A stretch of DNA of 64,000 nt from Lysobacter sp. CFH 32150 (GCF_022758295.1 NZ_JALDWJ010000001.1:682001-746000), one strand, 5' to 3'; counted from the first letter of the stretch, positions 24,490 through 36,606 are shown. The notes: generated by a model from the letters alone, not told the origin. A program made the numbers and translations.

Positions 24490-25638
24490 ATGGCGTTAAC
24501 CCTCGGCACTACCGGAATGGACTCCACCACCGAGGCGGACCTGCGCACCGCATTCAAGATTGCGAACGCGCAAAGCGGTGACCGCTGGCAGATGCTGGAC
24601 GAGAACGCAGCCGACTTCGTCATCGTCGACATGGACAGCATGTACGGCCCGATGAGTTGGCTGCGCCTGCACGCCGCTGGCAAGCGGGTGATCGGCCTGA
24701 CCTCGGCGCCGCGCACGCAGACCGACTATCGCCTCGGCCGTCCGCTCAATCCCGATGGGTTCACCGCACTGCTCACCCAGATCGCGCTCGAAAATGGTGT
24801 CCTGCCCAAGGCTCCGATCGCGCCGGTTGCGCCCCCGCCGGCCCCAGCACCATCCGCGCCAAAATCGCCTGCGCCCGCAGTGCCCTCAGGCATGAGCCCG
24901 GCCCCACTGCCGCAGGACCAGTTGCCGGAAGAGCGCCCGCAGCCGGTCAAGGAGGAGGCCAAGGCACCACCGCCGGCGCCCACACTCCCGGCCTCGGTCG
25001 CCGCGGGCACCCTGGCACCCACCACGATCAAACCCAGCACTGCGGCGCTCCCACCCGCGCATACCCCTGCGGTACCCCGCGGTCTCGCCGACTGGCTGGC
25101 CCCGGGCTTGCTGGCAGGACGCGTACGCTACGGCCGCAATGCCGGGCCGACGCTGTTGATCGACCCTGCCTCGCGCCAGTACCACGGCCCGGCGGCCCTG
25201 AAATCACTCGCCAGCTACTTCGAAGGTGTTGTGGTTGCTGGCGATTTCGCTGCTGTCGACCCTGCCGCCTGGGCGCGCGAATCCACGGCGCTCGGGGCTG
25301 CTCAACCCTTGTCGCGCCTTCAGTGGTACGGCGCCCTGCTCGCCGGCAAGGGCAAGTTCCTGCTGCCCGGCTATGACCCAACCGGCCACTTCAGACTCAC
25401 CAAGTGGCCACAGACCGAACGCGAGTTCCCAAAGCATTTCCGCATCGCGACCGCGATGATGAAGGGCCCGGCCACGTTGGACGAAGTTGCCGCCGCCAGC
25501 GGCGTCGCCCGCGAGGAAGTCATCGACTTCGTCAACGCCAATCTCGCCACCGGCTACGCCGAGCAATACCAGGAGCCGGAACCCGAGCCGGATTCGCAGA
25601 AATCGGGCGGTCTATTCGGGCGCCTGCGCGGGAAATAA
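24490..25638 (+). CDS. receiver-like protein with Pro-rich linker
   Basis: 382 residues, family not recognised by name. The first 100 resemble a degenerate response-regulator receiver: DFVIVDMDS at the phospho-acceptor strand, then AGKRVIGLTSAP and LGRPLNPDGFTALL at the Thr and Lys strands, with Pro where a regulator has its conserved Lys-Pro. A Pro/Ala-rich linker (about 110-200) connects to a C-terminal domain with RLTKWPQTER and a short winged-helix-like stretch (MMKGPATLDEVAAASGVAREEV). No signal peptide, so cytoplasmic. A regulatory or scaffold role is likely, but the partner is unknown. Confidence 0.7.
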   Translation: MALTLGTTGMDSTTEADLRTAFKIANAQSGDRWQMLDENAADFVIVDMDSMYGPMSWLRLHAAGKRVIGLTSAPRTQTDYRLGRPLNPDGFTALLTQIALENGVLPKAPIAPVAPPPAPAPSAPKSPAPAVPSGMSPAPLPQDQLPEERPQPVKEEAKAPPPAPTLPASVAAGTLAPTTIKPSTAALPPAHTPAVPRGLADWLAPGLLAGRVRYGRNAGPTLLIDPASRQYHGPAALKSLASYFEGVVVAGDFAAVDPAAWARESTALGAAQPLSRLQWYGALLAGKGKFLLPGYDPTGHFRLTKWPQTEREFPKHFRIATAMMKGPATLDEVAAASGVAREEVIDFVNANLATGYAEQYQEPEPEPDSQKSGGLFGRLRGK

Positions 25639-25758
25639 GCAGCGCGCCTTGACCCTCAAGGCGCTGCGTCGCGCAACACCACCTGGCGGCCACTGAAGGG
25701 CAACGCCATCTGCGCGGATAGCGCTAACAGGCCCCAGTCGCGCTTTACAATAAGCACG

Positions 25759-27681
25759 ATGATCGACCCCACATTCATCGACAGCGCGCGCTATCCGCGC
25801 CTGTCCCGGATCGAAACCCCGGCCGACCTCCGCCAATTCGGCGAAGACGAACTGCCGGCGATCGCCGAGGAACTGCGCGCCTACCTGATCGAATCCGTCG
25901 GCAAGAGCGGCGGCCATTTCGGCGCCGGCCTCGGCGTGATCGAATTGACCGTCGCCCTGCACTGGATGTACGACACCCCGGACGATCGCATCGTCTGGGA
26001 CGTCGGCCACCAGAGCTATCCGCACAAGATCCTCACCGGCCGCCGCGACAGCATCCACACCGTCAAGCAGAAGGATGGCGTAGCGCCGTTCCCCAAGCGC
26101 GAGGAATCCGAATACGACACTTTCGGCGTCGGCCATTCGTCGACGTCGATCTCCGCCGCGCTCGGCATGGCCATCGCCGCCGCGCACGCCGGCAGCGAGC
26201 GCAAGGTCGTCGCTGTGATCGGCGACGGCGCGATGACCGCGGGCATGGCGTTTGAGGCCTTGAATCACGCCGGCGGCATGGAGCCCGAGCCCAATCTCCT
26301 GGTCGTCCTCAACGACAACCGGATGTCGATCTCCGAGAACGTCGGCGGTCTCACCAAGATGCTCGGCCGCATGACCGGCAGCAAGACGCTCAACGCGCTA
26401 CGCGAAGGTGGCAAGAAGCTCCTCGGCGACAAGCATGGCGCGCCGGCGAAGTTCGTGCGTCGCTGGGAAGAACACTGGAAGGGCATGTTCGTGCCGTCCA
26501 CGCTGTTCGAGGAGATGGGTTTCCATTACACCGGCCCGCTCGACGGCCATGACGTCGCCTCGCTCGTGAAGACGCTGAAGACGCTGAAGACGCTCAAGGG
26601 TCCGCAGCTGTTGCACATCATCACCACCAAGGGCAAAGGCTACGAACTCGCCGAAGACGACCAGATCGGTTACCACGCTGTCGGCCCATTCGATCCATCG
26701 CAAGGCCTGGTCAGCAAATCCGGGGCGAAGAAGCCGACCTACACCGATGTGTTCGGCGACTGGCTCTGCGACATGGCCGCCGCAGACGAGAAACTGCTCG
26801 CGATTACTCCCGCGATGCGCGAAGGCTCTGGCCTGGTGCGCTACTCGAAGGAGTATCCGGAGCGCTATTTCGACGTCGCCATCGCCGAACAACACGCCGT
26901 AACGCTCGCTGCCGGCATGGCCTGCGAAGGTGCCAAGCCGGTGGTCGCGATCTATTCGACCTTCCTGCAGCGTGGCTACGACCAGCTGATCCACGACGTC
27001 GCAATCCAGAACCTCGATGTGCTGTTCGCACTCGACCGCGCCGGCGTGGTTGGTCCCGATGGCGCGACACACGCCGGCAACCTCGACCTGAGCTACCTGC
27101 GCTGCGTGCCGAACATGGTGGTAATGGCCGCGAGCGACGAAAACGAATGCCGGCAGATGCTCAGCACCGGCTACCGTTTCGAAGGCCCGGCCGCAGTGCG
27201 CTACCCGCGTGGCAGCGGCCCGGGCGTGGCTGTGCAACAGACGCTGGACACGCTGCCGATCGGCAAAGCCGAACTACGCCGTCGTGGCGCGCGCATCGCC
27301 CTGCTCGCCTTCGGCGCGCTCATACCGGCGGCTGACAAGATCGGCGAAGAACTCGGCCTGACCGTCGTCAACATGCGCTTCGTCAAACCGCTGGATCGCG
27401 CGTTGATCCTTGAATTGGCGGAGACGCACGACGCCTTCGTGACGCTCGAAGACAACGTCGTCGCCGGCGGCGCGGGTTCGGGTGTGGCGGAACTGCTCGC
27501 GGAAGAAAACATCCAGCTGCCGGTACTGCACCTCGGCCTGCCGGATCATTTCCAGCATCACGCGAGCCGCGAGGATTTGCTGGCCGAAGCTGGCCTCGAC
27601 ACCGCCGGCATTCGCGCGTCGTTGCTGGCGCGTTGGCCGCAAGTCACCGCATCGCAAGCCGCGCGGACTGCCGCCGGCTGA
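25759..27681 (+). CDS. dxs: 1-deoxy-D-xylulose-5-phosphate synthase
   Basis: 640 residues, full length. It condenses pyruvate and glyceraldehyde-3-phosphate to DXP, the first step of the MEP isoprenoid pathway, and also feeds thiamine and pyridoxal synthesis. Visible features: the thiamine-diphosphate motif [14 protein letters not shown]...LNDN, the N-terminal [15 protein letters not shown] and the transketolase-type core [14 protein letters not shown]. The acyl-CoA/TPP enzyme is cytoplasmic. The gene stands alone; its stop abuts that of the convergent TraB/GumN gene. Confidence 0.97.
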   Translation: MIDPTFIDSARYPRLSRIETPADLRQFGEDELPAIAEELRAYLIESVGKSGGHFGAGLGVIELTVALHWMYDTPDDRIVWDVGHQSYPHKILTGRRDSIHTVKQKDGVAPFPKREESEYDTFGVGHSSTSISAALGMAIAAAHAGSERKVVAVIGDGAMTAGMAFEALNHAGGMEPEPNLLVVLNDNRMSISENVGGLTKMLGRMTGSKTLNALREGGKKLLGDKHGAPAKFVRRWEEHWKGMFVPSTLFEEMGFHYTGPLDGHDVASLVKTLKTLKTLKGPQLLHIITTKGKGYELAEDDQIGYHAVGPFDPSQGLVSKSGAKKPTYTDVFGDWLCDMAAADEKLLAITPAMREGSGLVRYSKEYPERYFDVAIAEQHAVTLAAGMACEGAKPVVAIYSTFLQRGYDQLIHDVAIQNLDVLFALDRAGVVGPDGATHAGNLDLSYLRCVPNMVVMAASDENECRQMLSTGYRFEGPAAVRYPRGSGPGVAVQQTLDTLPIGKAELRRRGARIALLAFGALIPAADKIGEELGLTVVNMRFVKPLDRALILELAETHDAFVTLEDNVVAGGAGSGVAELLAEENIQLPVLHLGLPDHFQHHASREDLLAEAGLDTAGIRASLLARWPQVTASQAARTAAG

Positions 27682-28695
27682 TTATTCCGGCGCTTCGACC
27701 GCGTAACCACGCGCTTGCAACGCCGCGATGTAGCCGTCCGTCTTCAGAAACTCGCGCATTGGCAGCACGGCAAAGGTGACGGCATTGTTCGCGAGGGCCT
27801 GTTCCGCCGCCTGCAGCCAGCGCGAACGCTTCTCGGCTTCGAGATCGCCAATCCCCAAACGCTTCCGCACCACCCCTGTCTCGGTTGCAGCGCGGTCACA
27901 GGCCTCGCTCTGATCGCTATACGGCAATGCGCGCAAGGCTGCGATGTCGCCGATGGCCCACGCGTTCGCGCGCAGGCGCATGGCGTCCAGATCGGTTTCA
28001 AGACGCTGCAGGGTCTTGGCGAAGCAATCCATGTCGTCGAGTTTCGATGCCCGGAATTCCGTCAAGGCCGCCTTTGGGTCTGCGATGACGACCGTTACCG
28101 CCGGATTGGTTTCCTTCGGCTTGCGTGCCTTGATCGCGCGCTGCAGCACGGGCCCGACGACGCCGCTCTTGCGTAAGCCGCTGTCCTTGATCGCCTCGTC
28201 GTACAGTTCGATCGCGGCGAAAAGTGGCCGCCATTGCTCGATCCCGCCGTCGCGGCCCACGTACTTGCGCTTGAGCACTTGCCAGCGCGCGTACATGTCG
28301 GCAGGCACGACCTGCGCCAGCGTTTCGCCGTCCGGATTCTTACGCGCGCCAAGCGCCTTCGGCGCCAGCAGCAATCCGCTGAAAAAGCCGACCTTGACGC
28401 TGACCGTGATCGCCGGTGACCAGATCACTTCGTCGGCCCGGGCGATCACGCGCTCCACTTCACTGGACTGCCATTCCATGCGCGATGGCAGCGGTGACAC
28501 TGTGCCCAACACCCACATCACGTGATCGCCCTTCGACACTTTCCACATACCGGGTCCCGGCTGCGAACCGGTGACCACGACGGTGTCGATATTCCGGATG
28601 TCCGACGCTGGCGTAACCGGACCAGGGCTCGACTGAGCGAACGCAGGCGATAAGCTGGATGAGACCAGCAGGCAGGCCAATAACCCTGGACGCAT
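27682..28695 (-). CDS. TraB/GumN family exported protein
   Basis: 337 residues from ATG 28695 (GGGAG nine bases upstream; the longer frame to 28779 lacks this). Signal peptide MRPGLLACLLVSSSLSPAFA. The mature protein starts near MWKVSKGDHVMWVLGTVSPLP, the entry motif of the TraB/GumN fold (erythromycin-esterase-like, possible metalloprotease), and continues with VIARADEVIWSP and a C-terminal FAVLPMREFLKTDGYIAALQARGYAVE block. It should act in the periplasm. The usual GxH in the first motif is replaced here (LGTVSPLP), so activity is doubtful. The substrate is unknown. Confidence 0.85.
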   Translation of the reverse strand: MRPGLLACLLVSSSLSPAFAQSSPGPVTPASDIRNIDTVVVTGSQPGPGMWKVSKGDHVMWVLGTVSPLPSRMEWQSSEVERVIARADEVIWSPAITVSVKVGFFSGLLLAPKALGARKNPDGETLAQVVPADMYARWQVLKRKYVGRDGGIEQWRPLFAAIELYDEAIKDSGLRKSGVVGPVLQRAIKARKPKETNPAVTVVIADPKAALTEFRASKLDDMDCFAKTLQRLETDLDAMRLRANAWAIGDIAALRALPYSDQSEACDRAATETGVVRKRLGIGDLEAEKRSRWLQAAEQALANNAVTFAVLPMREFLKTDGYIAALQARGYAVEAPE

Positions 28696-28790
28696 CCAAT
28701 GCGCTCCCTTTCCAACGGTGAGGATTTCGTAAGCCCGCGACCGGGGCAGCCGCTGATAGGACTGGGTTTGATGTTGCAAGTTCCGCGAAC

Positions 28791-28820
28791 GAAAAACGCC
28801 CGGTAATGACCGGGCGTTTT
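28791..28820 (-). terminator. terminator of tRNA-Pro operon
   Basis: Ten-base-pair stem (28795-28804 with 28809-28818), AATG loop, T-runs on both strands. It lies 12 bases beyond the 3' end of tRNA-Pro. Confidence 0.85.
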
Positions 28821-28831
28821 AGGTGATCGAT

Positions 28832-28908
28832 TGGTCGGGACGGCCGGATTTGAACCGACGACCCTCTGCCCCCCAGGCAGATGCGCTACCAGGCTGCGCT
28901 ACGCCCCG
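28832..28908 (-). tRNA. tRNA-Pro (GGG)
   Basis: 77-base cloverleaf with an encoded CCA end. The acceptor stem is CGGGGCG/CGTCCCG, the T-loop is GGTTCAAATCC and the anticodon loop is CTGGGGG (anticodon GGG, reads CCC/CCU). It is 24 bases downstream of the MerR-like gene and probably co-transcribed with it. Confidence 0.97.
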
Positions 28909-28932
28909 ACTTCAAAACGAATTGTACCTTCC

Positions 28933-29304
28933 TCAGCGGCGCAGCAGCTGCAGGACTTCTTCCAGTTCCATCCGCACCTGCTTGATGATCTGCGAGCTCA
29001 GCGCGGATTCGTCCTTCGCCGCCTCACCTTCGAGGCGCAGGCGGGCGCCACCGATGGTGTAGCCCTGCTCGTACAGCAGGCCTCGAATCTGGCGCACCAT
29101 CAGCACGTCGTGGCGCTGGTAGTAGCGGCGGTTACCGCGGCGCTTGACCGGCTTCAGCGACGGAAATTCGGTTTCCCAATAGCGCAGCACGTGCGGCTTG
29201 ACGTCGCACAGCTCGCTGACTTCACCGATGGTGAAGTAGCGCTTCGCCGGGATCGGCGGAAGTTCGCGATTACTGCCCGGATCAAGCATGTCCAGCCCCG
29301 GCAT
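28933..29304 (-). CDS. MerR-family regulator downstream of ihfA
   Basis: 123 residues. The N-terminal HTH matches the MerR family: [31 protein letters not shown], then [26 protein letters not shown]. The C-terminal part is a short coiled coil with no Cys-based sensor site. Genes of this type directly after ihfA are a familiar feature of this bacterial group. It overlaps ihfA by 23 bases (by 8 if ATG 29289 is the start). Target and effector unknown. Confidence 0.9.
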   Translation of the reverse strand: MPGLDMLDPGSNRELPPIPAKRYFTIGEVSELCDVKPHVLRYWETEFPSLKPVKRRGNRRYYQRHDVLMVRQIRGLLYEQGYTIGGARLRLEGEAAKDESALSSQIIKQVRMELEEVLQLLRR

Positions 29305-29584
29305 AGGCTTCCACGCGCTCCTTCAACTTCTGGCCCGGACGGAAGGTCACCACCGTACGCGCCGAGATCGGGATCTCTTCGCCGGTCTTCGGGTTGCGCC
29401 CCGGCCGTTGGTTCTTGCGGCGCAGGTCGAAGTTGCCGAACCCCGACAGCTTCACCTGTCGCCCGCCCTCCAACGCCTCGCGCAACGCATCGAAGAACGC
29501 GTCGACGAACTCCTTCGCCTCGCGCTTGTTCAGTCCGACCTCGTCGAACAAACGCTCGGCCATTTCTGCTTTGGTCAAAGCCAT
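29282..29584 (-). CDS. ihfA: integration host factor alpha subunit
   Basis: 100 residues from ATG 29584, the standard IHF-alpha length; the longer frame (29677) has no support. DNA-binding arm motif [26 protein letters not shown] is intact. IHF (with IhfB) bends DNA sharply and helps sigma54 promoters, replication and recombination. As in E. coli it lies directly after pheT, within the translation operon that runs on to merR and tRNA-Pro. Confidence 0.97.
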   Translation of the reverse strand: MALTKAEMAERLFDEVGLNKREAKEFVDAFFDALREALEGGRQVKLSGFGNFDLRRKNQRPGRNPKTGEEIPISARTVVTFRPGQKLKERVEAYAGAGHA

Positions 29585-29606
29585 CCTCTCGTCCCCCTGT
29601 GAACGA

Positions 29607-31988
29607 TCAACTGCGGATGACCGCGCCGTGGTCACGCTGCAGGGCGGCCACCACCTCGGCCACCACCGCCTCCACATCGCGGTCGGTCAGCGTGCGGGAT
29701 TCATCCTGCAGAATCAAGCCCATAGCGAGACTCTTGAATCCGGTTTCCACGCCCTTGCCGGCATAACGGTCGAACAGCACCAGATCGCGCAGGGACGCGC
29801 CCGCGGCGGCCTTCACGCTGGCCTGGAGCGCCGCCCAAGGCACCTGATCGGCGACGACGAACGCGAGGTCGCGGCGGACGGACGGATACTTGGACAGCGG
29901 CTGCGCCTTCGGTATTGCGCGGGCCAGCAGCGGGGCGAGGTCCAGCTCGAACGCGACCGCATCGACATCCAGGTCCAGGGCTTGCTGCAGGCGCGGGTGC
30001 AACTGGCCGATCCAGCCCAGCTTCACGCCGTCACGGTAGACATCGGCAGAGCGGCCGGGATGGCCCCAGGCGGCTTGCGACGACCGGTATTCGAGCGCCG
30101 CACCCGACAACGCAGCAAGGCTGTCGAAGTCGCCCTTCAGATCGTGGAAATCGACCTTGCGCGCGGCCGCGTCCCATTGCTCGGACCTGACATCGCCGCA
30201 AGCGACGGCGGCAACGCGCAAGGTTTCGGTCGGCGCGCCATTGGCGTTCGCGAACGTCTTGCCGAGTTCGAACAAACGCACGCGCGGTTGCTGGCGCGCA
30301 GCATTGCGCGCGAGCGCGGCAACCAGGCCCGGCAGCAAAACCGTGCGCATCACGCCGAGTTCGGCGCTGAGCGGATTCGCCAGCGGTACCGCAGCATCGG
30401 TGGCATTCCACTTCGCCAACAGATCGGCGTCGACGAAGGCGTAGTTGATCGCCTCGAGGTAATCGCGCGCGGCGAGCTGGCGACGCACGGTGACTTCGTC
30501 GACGCTGGTTTCGCTGGGCGCGGCCAGGCGCGTGGCGCCGCCGGGCAGCGTGGTCGGGATCGCGTCGTAACCGTGGATGCGGGCGATTTCCTCGACCAGG
30601 TCTTCTTCGATCGCGAGATCGAAGCGGCGGGTCGGCGGCGTCACGCGCCAACCATCGGCGGTGTTCTCGACCGACAGGCCCAGCGCGCGGAGGATGCGTT
30701 CGACTTCACCGTCGGTAATCGAAACGCCGAGCACGCGCGCCAGGCGCGTGCGACGCAGCACGACCGGCTGCGGCTGCAGCAAGTGCTGCGGCAGGACCGC
30801 TTCAGTTACCGGGCCGGGTGCGCCACCTGCGATCTCGACGATCAGGCGCGACGCTACTTCAACCGCCTGGCGCGGCAATTCCGGATCGACGCCGCGCTCG
30901 AAACGATGGCCCGCGTCCGTATGCAGGCCCAGCTTGCGTCCACGACCGATGATCGCAGAGGGAATCCAGTGCGCCGCTTCGAGGAAGACGTTACGTGTCG
31001 CATCGGTCACGCGGGTGTCGTAACCGCCCATGATGCCGCCGAGGGCGACCACACGTGCGCCTGTCCCTCCCTGACTGTCGGACACCACGAGGAAATCCTC
31101 GTCGAGCGACACAGTGCGCCCGTCGAGCAGCTTCGTTTGCTCGCCTGCTCGTGCGTGGCGCACCACGACGGGCCCCACCAGTGTGTCGCGATCGAAGGCG
31201 TGCATCGGCTGCCCGAGCTCCAGCATCACGTACTGGGTCACATCGACCAGGAAGCTGATCGGCCGAACGCCGCTGCAGCGCAGGCGCTCGGCCATCCAGA
31301 CGGGCGTGGGCACGGCGGCGTTCACGCCCTCGATGACGCGACCCACGAAACGCGGCACCTTCGCGCCGGCATCCAATTCGACCGGGAGACTTTCGTTGTT
31401 CAAGGCCGGCATCGGCGTCGCGTCGAACGGCACCACGTCGGAGCCGCAGGCAGCCGCCACGTCGAAGGCGATGCCGCGCACGCTGAAGCAGTCGGCGCGG
31501 TTCGGCGTGAGCTTCAGTTCGATGCTGGCGTCCGGCAGGCCGAGGTAATCGGCCAGCGGTGTGCCCACCGGCGCATCGCCCGGCAATTCGAGCAGGCCGG
31601 ACGCATCGGCATCGAGGCCGAGTTCCTTCGCCGAGCAGAGCATGCCGTTCGAATCGACGCCGCGCAGCTTGGCCGCCTTGATCGTGATCTCGCCGACGCG
31701 CGTACCGACGGTGGCCAGCGGGGCAATCAGGCCGGGACGCGCGTTAGGTGCACCGCAGACGATCTGCAGGCGCTCGCTGCCAGTGTCGACCTGGCAGACC
31801 TGCAGGCGATCGGCTTCCGGATGCTTGGCGCAGTCGACGATGCGCGCGACCACGACACCGTCGAGCGCGGCGCCGAGCACGGTCATCTCTTCGACTTCGA
31901 GGCCGATCGCAGTGAGCGTCGCCGCGAGTTCCTCGCGCGTCGCATCGGTCTTGACGTGCTGGCGCAGCCAGTTTTCGGAGAATTTCAT
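29607..31988 (-). CDS. pheT: phenylalanyl-tRNA synthetase beta subunit
   Basis: 793 residues, typical length. N-terminal [35 protein letters not shown] is the conserved beta-subunit start. An EMAP-type tRNA-binding domain follows (about 40-150; [23 protein letters not shown]), then B3/B4 editing and B5 domains, then the C-terminal RNA-binding ferredoxin-like FDX-ACB domain ([24 protein letters not shown]). It forms the alpha2beta2 synthetase with PheS and edits mischarged Tyr. It lies 53 bases after pheS and 22 bases before ihfA. Confidence 0.97.
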   Translation of the reverse strand: MKFSENWLRQHVKTDATREELAATLTAIGLEVEEMTVLGAALDGVVVARIVDCAKHPEADRLQVCQVDTGSERLQIVCGAPNARPGLIAPLATVGTRVGEITIKAAKLRGVDSNGMLCSAKELGLDADASGLLELPGDAPVGTPLADYLGLPDASIELKLTPNRADCFSVRGIAFDVAAACGSDVVPFDATPMPALNNESLPVELDAGAKVPRFVGRVIEGVNAAVPTPVWMAERLRCSGVRPISFLVDVTQYVMLELGQPMHAFDRDTLVGPVVVRHARAGEQTKLLDGRTVSLDEDFLVVSDSQGGTGARVVALGGIMGGYDTRVTDATRNVFLEAAHWIPSAIIGRGRKLGLHTDAGHRFERGVDPELPRQAVEVASRLIVEIAGGAPGPVTEAVLPQHLLQPQPVVLRRTRLARVLGVSITDGEVERILRALGLSVENTADGWRVTPPTRRFDLAIEEDLVEEIARIHGYDAIPTTLPGGATRLAAPSETSVDEVTVRRQLAARDYLEAINYAFVDADLLAKWNATDAAVPLANPLSAELGVMRTVLLPGLVAALARNAARQQPRVRLFELGKTFANANGAPTETLRVAAVACGDVRSEQWDAAARKVDFHDLKGDFDSLAALSGAALEYRSSQAAWGHPGRSADVYRDGVKLGWIGQLHPRLQQALDLDVDAVAFELDLAPLLARAIPKAQPLSKYPSVRRDLAFVVADQVPWAALQASVKAAAGASLRDLVLFDRYAGKGVETGFKSLAMGLILQDESRTLTDRDVEAVVAEVVAALQRDHGAVIRS

Positions 31989-32041
31989 CGGGGATTGCTC
32001 GGATCGGCGTGAATCAATCGGCGTGGTTCAATCGGCATGAA

Positions 32042-33109
<1,068 letters not shown>

Positions 33110-33156
33110 TCAGAAGCCCGCGCTCGAAGCGCGAACTACGGAAAGGCCGACAAAAC

Positions 33157-33516
33157 TTACGCCGCGAGCGCGCCCTTTGCCTTTTCGGCCAGCGCGGCAA
33201 AACCCGCCGCGTCGTGCACGGCGATGTCCGCCAGCACCTTGCGGTCGAGGGTGATGCCGGCCTTCAACAGGCCGTTCATGAAGCGGCTGTAGCTCATGCC
33301 GTTGATGCGGGCCGCCGCATTGATGCGGGTGATCCACAGCGAACGGAAATTGCGCTTCTTCTGCTTGCGGCCGATGTAGGCGTACTGCAGCGCCTTCGTC
33401 ACCGCCTGCTTGGCGACGCGGAAGACTTTGCGGCGGGCGTGATAGTAGCCCTTGGCCTGCTTCAGGATTTTCTTGTGGCGGCGACGCGCCGTAACACCAC
33501 GTTTAACTCGTGCCAT
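33157..33516 (-). CDS. rplT: ribosomal protein L20
   Basis: 119 residues; strongly basic N terminus [35 protein letters not shown], then [27 protein letters not shown]. Binds 23S rRNA and starts 50S assembly; in other bacteria it also represses its own operon through the rpmI leader. It follows rpmI by 12 bases. Confidence 0.98.
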   Translation of the reverse strand: MARVKRGVTARRRHKKILKQAKGYYHARRKVFRVAKQAVTKALQYAYIGRKQKKRNFRSLWITRINAAARINGMSYSRFMNGLLKAGITLDRKVLADIAVHDAAGFAALAEKAKGALAA

Positions 33517-33528
33517 GGTTCAGTCTCC

Positions 33529-33726
33529 TCACAAATACGGAAGCATGCGGTCCAGACGGCCCGCGTCCTCGGCACGAACATGGTTCGTCTGCCGAAGGTT
33601 GCGCTTCCGCTTGGTCGCCTTCTTGGTGAGGATGTGGCTCTTGTTGGCGTGGCCGCACTTGTACTTGCCGGAAGCGGTCTTCCGGAAGCGCTTGGCCGCC
33701 GCCCGATTGGTCTTGATCTTGGGCAT
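33529..33726 (-). CDS. rpmI: ribosomal protein L35
   Basis: 65 residues, all basic: [45 protein letters not shown]. Standard length and context between infC and rplT. The 209-base gap before it holds a small hairpin (33858-33873) and may contain the L20 target site. Confidence 0.98.
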   Translation of the reverse strand: MPKIKTNRAAAKRFRKTASGKYKCGHANKSHILTKKATKRKRNLRQTNHVRAEDAGRLDRMLPYL

Positions 33727-33850
33727 TGGGGATCCTTTCGAAATCTGTCACTGGCCTGGGCGGTGGCTGGTGCCACGCTTTCCGTCCTGCCCTTGCCGGT
33801 CGTAAGTCATTGATTCAGCGATGAATCAAGACATGTCCTGGGTACTGCGC

Positions 33851-33873
33851 ACAACAAACCCGGCGAACCGGGC
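33851..33873 (-). terminator. short hairpin in rpmI leader
   Basis: Five-pair GC stem with UUCG tetraloop (33859-33863 with 33868-33872), followed by TTGTTGT on the minus strand. It lies in the infC-rpmI gap, where L20 autoregulation acts in E. coli; weak terminator or attenuator. Confidence 0.45.
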
Positions 33874-33935
33874 CGCACAGTATGCCCCGTCTTGGAAATC
33901 CTTGCAAATTGAAGCAGTTGCGGCCGGGCCGGCCG

Positions 33936-34460
33936 TCAGGTCTTCTTCTTCGGCGCGATCATCATGACCATCTGCCGCCCTTCCAGACGCGGGCGCGATT
34001 CGACCACGATGTTCTCGCCAAGGTCGGCCTCGATGCGGTTGGCCATCTCGCGGCCGAGTTCCTGGTGGCTCATCTCGCGGCCACGGAAACGGATGTTGAC
34101 CTTGATCTTGTCGCCCTCTTCCAGGAACTCGCGCATTTTGCGCAGCTTGATCTGGTAGTCACCCTCATCGGTGACCGGGCGGAACTTCACTTCCTTGATC
34201 TCGACCTGCTTGGTCTTCTTCTTGGCCTCGTTGGCCTTCTTCTGCAGTTCGAACTTGAACTTGCCGAAGTCCATGATCTTGCACACGGGCGGATCGGCGT
34301 TCGGCTGGATCTCGACGAGGTCCAGGCCCTCGTCCTCGGCCATGCGCAGGGCCTCGTCGCGCGACAAGACTCCGATCATCTCGCCGTCGCTGCCGATGAC
34401 GCGCACGCGCGGCACGCGGATCTCCTGGTTCTTTCGGTTCTGCTTTTCGGGGGTAGTGAT
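33936..34460 (-). CDS. infC: translation initiation factor IF-3 (ATC start)
   Basis: 174 residues if translation begins at ATC 34460, with CGGAGA seven bases upstream. An in-frame TGA lies two codons before it, and the next possible start (GTG 34415) would drop conserved residues [15 protein letters not shown]. Non-ATG starts (ATT in E. coli) are the basis of IF-3 autoregulation, so the ATC is very probably real. Body: [57 protein letters not shown]. It prevents subunit joining and checks the initiator tRNA. Confidence 0.95.
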   Translation of the reverse strand: MTTPEKQNRKNQEIRVPRVRVIGSDGEMIGVLSRDEALRMAEDEGLDLVEIQPNADPPVCKIMDFGKFKFELQKKANEAKKKTKQVEIKEVKFRPVTDEGDYQIKLRKMREFLEEGDKIKVNIRFRGREMSHQELGREMANRIEADLGENIVVESRPRLEGRQMVMMIAPKKKT

Positions 34461-34513
34461 GTTTCAATCTCCGAGGTGGAACATGCCGGCCGCTCACGCG
34501 CGGCCGGGACTAT

Positions 34514-36433
34514 TCAAACTGCAGCGTGCTCGTGGCGAGCCTGTTCCCTGCGCAAACGCGCTACGAAATCGGCAACGGACATGGTCCCCAGGTCCTCGCC
34601 ACTGCGCGTGCGCACGGCCACTGCGCCATTTTCCTTCTCGCGGTCCCCGACCACCAGCAGGTACGGCACGCGCTGCAGCGTGTGCTCGCGAATCTTATAG
34701 CCGATCTTTTCGTTCCGCAAATCGGCTGCCACCCGGAAGCCTTGATTTGCAAGGGTTTTCCGGACTTCATCCACATAATCGGCCTGGGCGTCGGTGATAT
34801 TCATCACCACCGCCTGCACCGGGGCCAGCCAGGACGGGAAATGTCCGGCGTGGTGCTCGATCAGGATGCCGATGAACCGCTCCATCGAACCGACGATGGC
34901 CCGGTGCAGCATCACCGGCTGCTGGCGCTGGCTGTTCTCGTCGATGTACTCGGCGCCGAGCCGGCCCGGCATCATGAAATCCACCTGCATGGTGCCTAGC
35001 TGCCAGGTCCGGCCGATGGCGTCCTTGAGGTGGTATTCGATCTTCGGGCCGTAGAACGCGCCCTCGCCCGGAAGCTCCTGCCATTCGACGCCAGCGGCGC
35101 CGAGCGCACTGCGCAGGGCGCTCTCGGCCTTGTCCCAAGTGGCGTCGTCGCCGAGGCGCGGCTCCGGGCGCAGCGCGATCTTGAGCTGCACGTCGGTGAA
35201 GCCGAAGTCGGCGTAGACCGCCATGGCCTGGCGGTGGAACGCGGTCACTTCGGACTCGATCTGGTCCTCGGTGCAGAAGATATGGCCGTCGTCCTGGGTG
35301 AACCCGCGCACGCGTAGGATGCCGTGCAGCGCACCGGAGGGCTCATTGCGATGGCAGGCGCCGAACTCGCCGTAGCGGATCGGCAGGTCGCGATAGCTGT
35401 GCAGGCCGGAGTTGAATATCTGCACGTGGCCGGGGCAGTTCATGGGCTTCACCGCGTAGGTCCGCTTCTCGGACTCGGTGAAGAACATGTTTTCCTTGTA
35501 GTTGTCCCAGTGGCCGGACTTCTGCCACAGCGACACGTCGAGGATCTGCGGGCAGCGTACTTCCTGGTAGCCGCTGTCGCGGTAGACCTTGCGCATGTGC
35601 TGCTCGACCACCTGCCAGATCGACCAGCCCTTCGGGTGCCAGAAAATCAGGCCCGGGGCCTCTTCCTGCAGGTGGAACAGATCCTGCTGCTTGGCGATCT
35701 TGCGGTGGTCGCGCTTTTCGGCCTCTTCCAACTGGGTGAGGTAAGCCTTGAGGTCCTTATCGTTCAGCCACGCCGTGCCGTAGATGCGGCTGAGCATCTG
35801 GTTGTTGGAATCGCCGCGCCAGTACGCGCCGGCGACCTTCATCAGCTTGAAGGCGCGCAGCTTATCGGTGCCCGAGACATGCGGGCCGCGGCACAGGTCG
35901 GTGAATTCGCCCTGGCTGTAGAGGGAGAGATCCTCGTCCGCGGGAATGGATTCGATGATCTCGGCCTTGTAGAGCTCGCCCAACCCCTTGAAGAAGGCAA
36001 CCGCGTCATCGCGCGACTTCACGCTGCGCGACACCGGCAGCGCTTCCTTGACGATCTTCTGCATCTCCGCCTCGATCGCCGGCAGGTCTTCCGGCGTGAA
36101 CGGGCGCTCGTAGGCGAAGTCGTAATAGAAGCCGTTGTCGATCACCGGGCCGATCGTGACCTGCGCGCCCGGGAACAGGCGCTGCACGGCCTGCGCCAGC
36201 AAGTGTGCAGTGGAGTGGCGCAGCACCTCGAGGGCGTCGGGATGCTTGTCGGTGACGATCTCGACCGCAACGTCGTGGTCGATCAGGAAGCTGGTATCGA
36301 CCAGCTTGCCGTCGACTTTGCCGGCCAGCGCGGCCTTGGCCAGGCCGGCGCCGATCGAGGCGGCCAGGTCCTGGACGGTGACGGGGGCGACGAATTCACG
36401 GCGGCTGCCGTCGGGGAGCGTGATCGTGATCAT
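34514..36433 (-). CDS. thrS: threonyl-tRNA synthetase
   Basis: 639 residues from ATG 36433; the upstream in-frame extension crosses a terminator. N-terminal TGS domain ([14 protein letters not shown]), editing domain ([15 protein letters not shown]), class II core with zinc Cys in [10 protein letters not shown], motif 2 [19 protein letters not shown] and motif 3 region [17 protein letters not shown], then an anticodon-binding domain. First gene of the translation block; infC follows 53 bases on. Confidence 0.98.
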   Translation of the reverse strand: MITITLPDGSRREFVAPVTVQDLAASIGAGLAKAALAGKVDGKLVDTSFLIDHDVAVEIVTDKHPDALEVLRHSTAHLLAQAVQRLFPGAQVTIGPVIDNGFYYDFAYERPFTPEDLPAIEAEMQKIVKEALPVSRSVKSRDDAVAFFKGLGELYKAEIIESIPADEDLSLYSQGEFTDLCRGPHVSGTDKLRAFKLMKVAGAYWRGDSNNQMLSRIYGTAWLNDKDLKAYLTQLEEAEKRDHRKIAKQQDLFHLQEEAPGLIFWHPKGWSIWQVVEQHMRKVYRDSGYQEVRCPQILDVSLWQKSGHWDNYKENMFFTESEKRTYAVKPMNCPGHVQIFNSGLHSYRDLPIRYGEFGACHRNEPSGALHGILRVRGFTQDDGHIFCTEDQIESEVTAFHRQAMAVYADFGFTDVQLKIALRPEPRLGDDATWDKAESALRSALGAAGVEWQELPGEGAFYGPKIEYHLKDAIGRTWQLGTMQVDFMMPGRLGAEYIDENSQRQQPVMLHRAIVGSMERFIGILIEHHAGHFPSWLAPVQAVVMNITDAQADYVDEVRKTLANQGFRVAADLRNEKIGYKIREHTLQRVPYLLVVGDREKENGAVAVRTRSGEDLGTMSVADFVARLRREQARHEHAAV

Positions 36434-36460
36434 GGATGAGGAATTTAGGACGCCGGAAAT

Positions 36461-36482
36461 AAAAAAAGCGCCCAAGGGCGCC
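36461..36482 (-). terminator. terminator between tRNA-Val and thrS
   Basis: Six-pair stem (36468-36473 with 36476-36481), 2-base loop, then seven T on the minus strand. It ends 28 bases before the thrS ATG and 125 bases after tRNA-Val, so it either ends the tRNA transcript or attenuates thrS. The stretch 36483-36606 shows no gene. Confidence 0.75.
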
Positions 36483-36606
36483 TGCAACAGCCTGCGACTT
36501 GGGGACGATTAACAGTGGGCGTCGGTAGTCCTCATGTCGCACGCTCGGCCAACGTTTCCGCGGGCCACCTGTCTGAATGTCTTCGTTCGCGATCCACGCT
36601 GGTGCG

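Noticed and set aside
26565-26600. tandem AAGACGCT-type 9-base repeats inside dxs
   Set aside because: They encode [10 protein letters not shown], which matches the normal length of Dxs at this place, so no expansion or slippage effect is implied.
29394-32012. 872-residue plus-strand open frame
   Set aside because: Lies antisense to pheT and ihfA, which have full domain matches; the frame is an artefact of GC-rich codon use.
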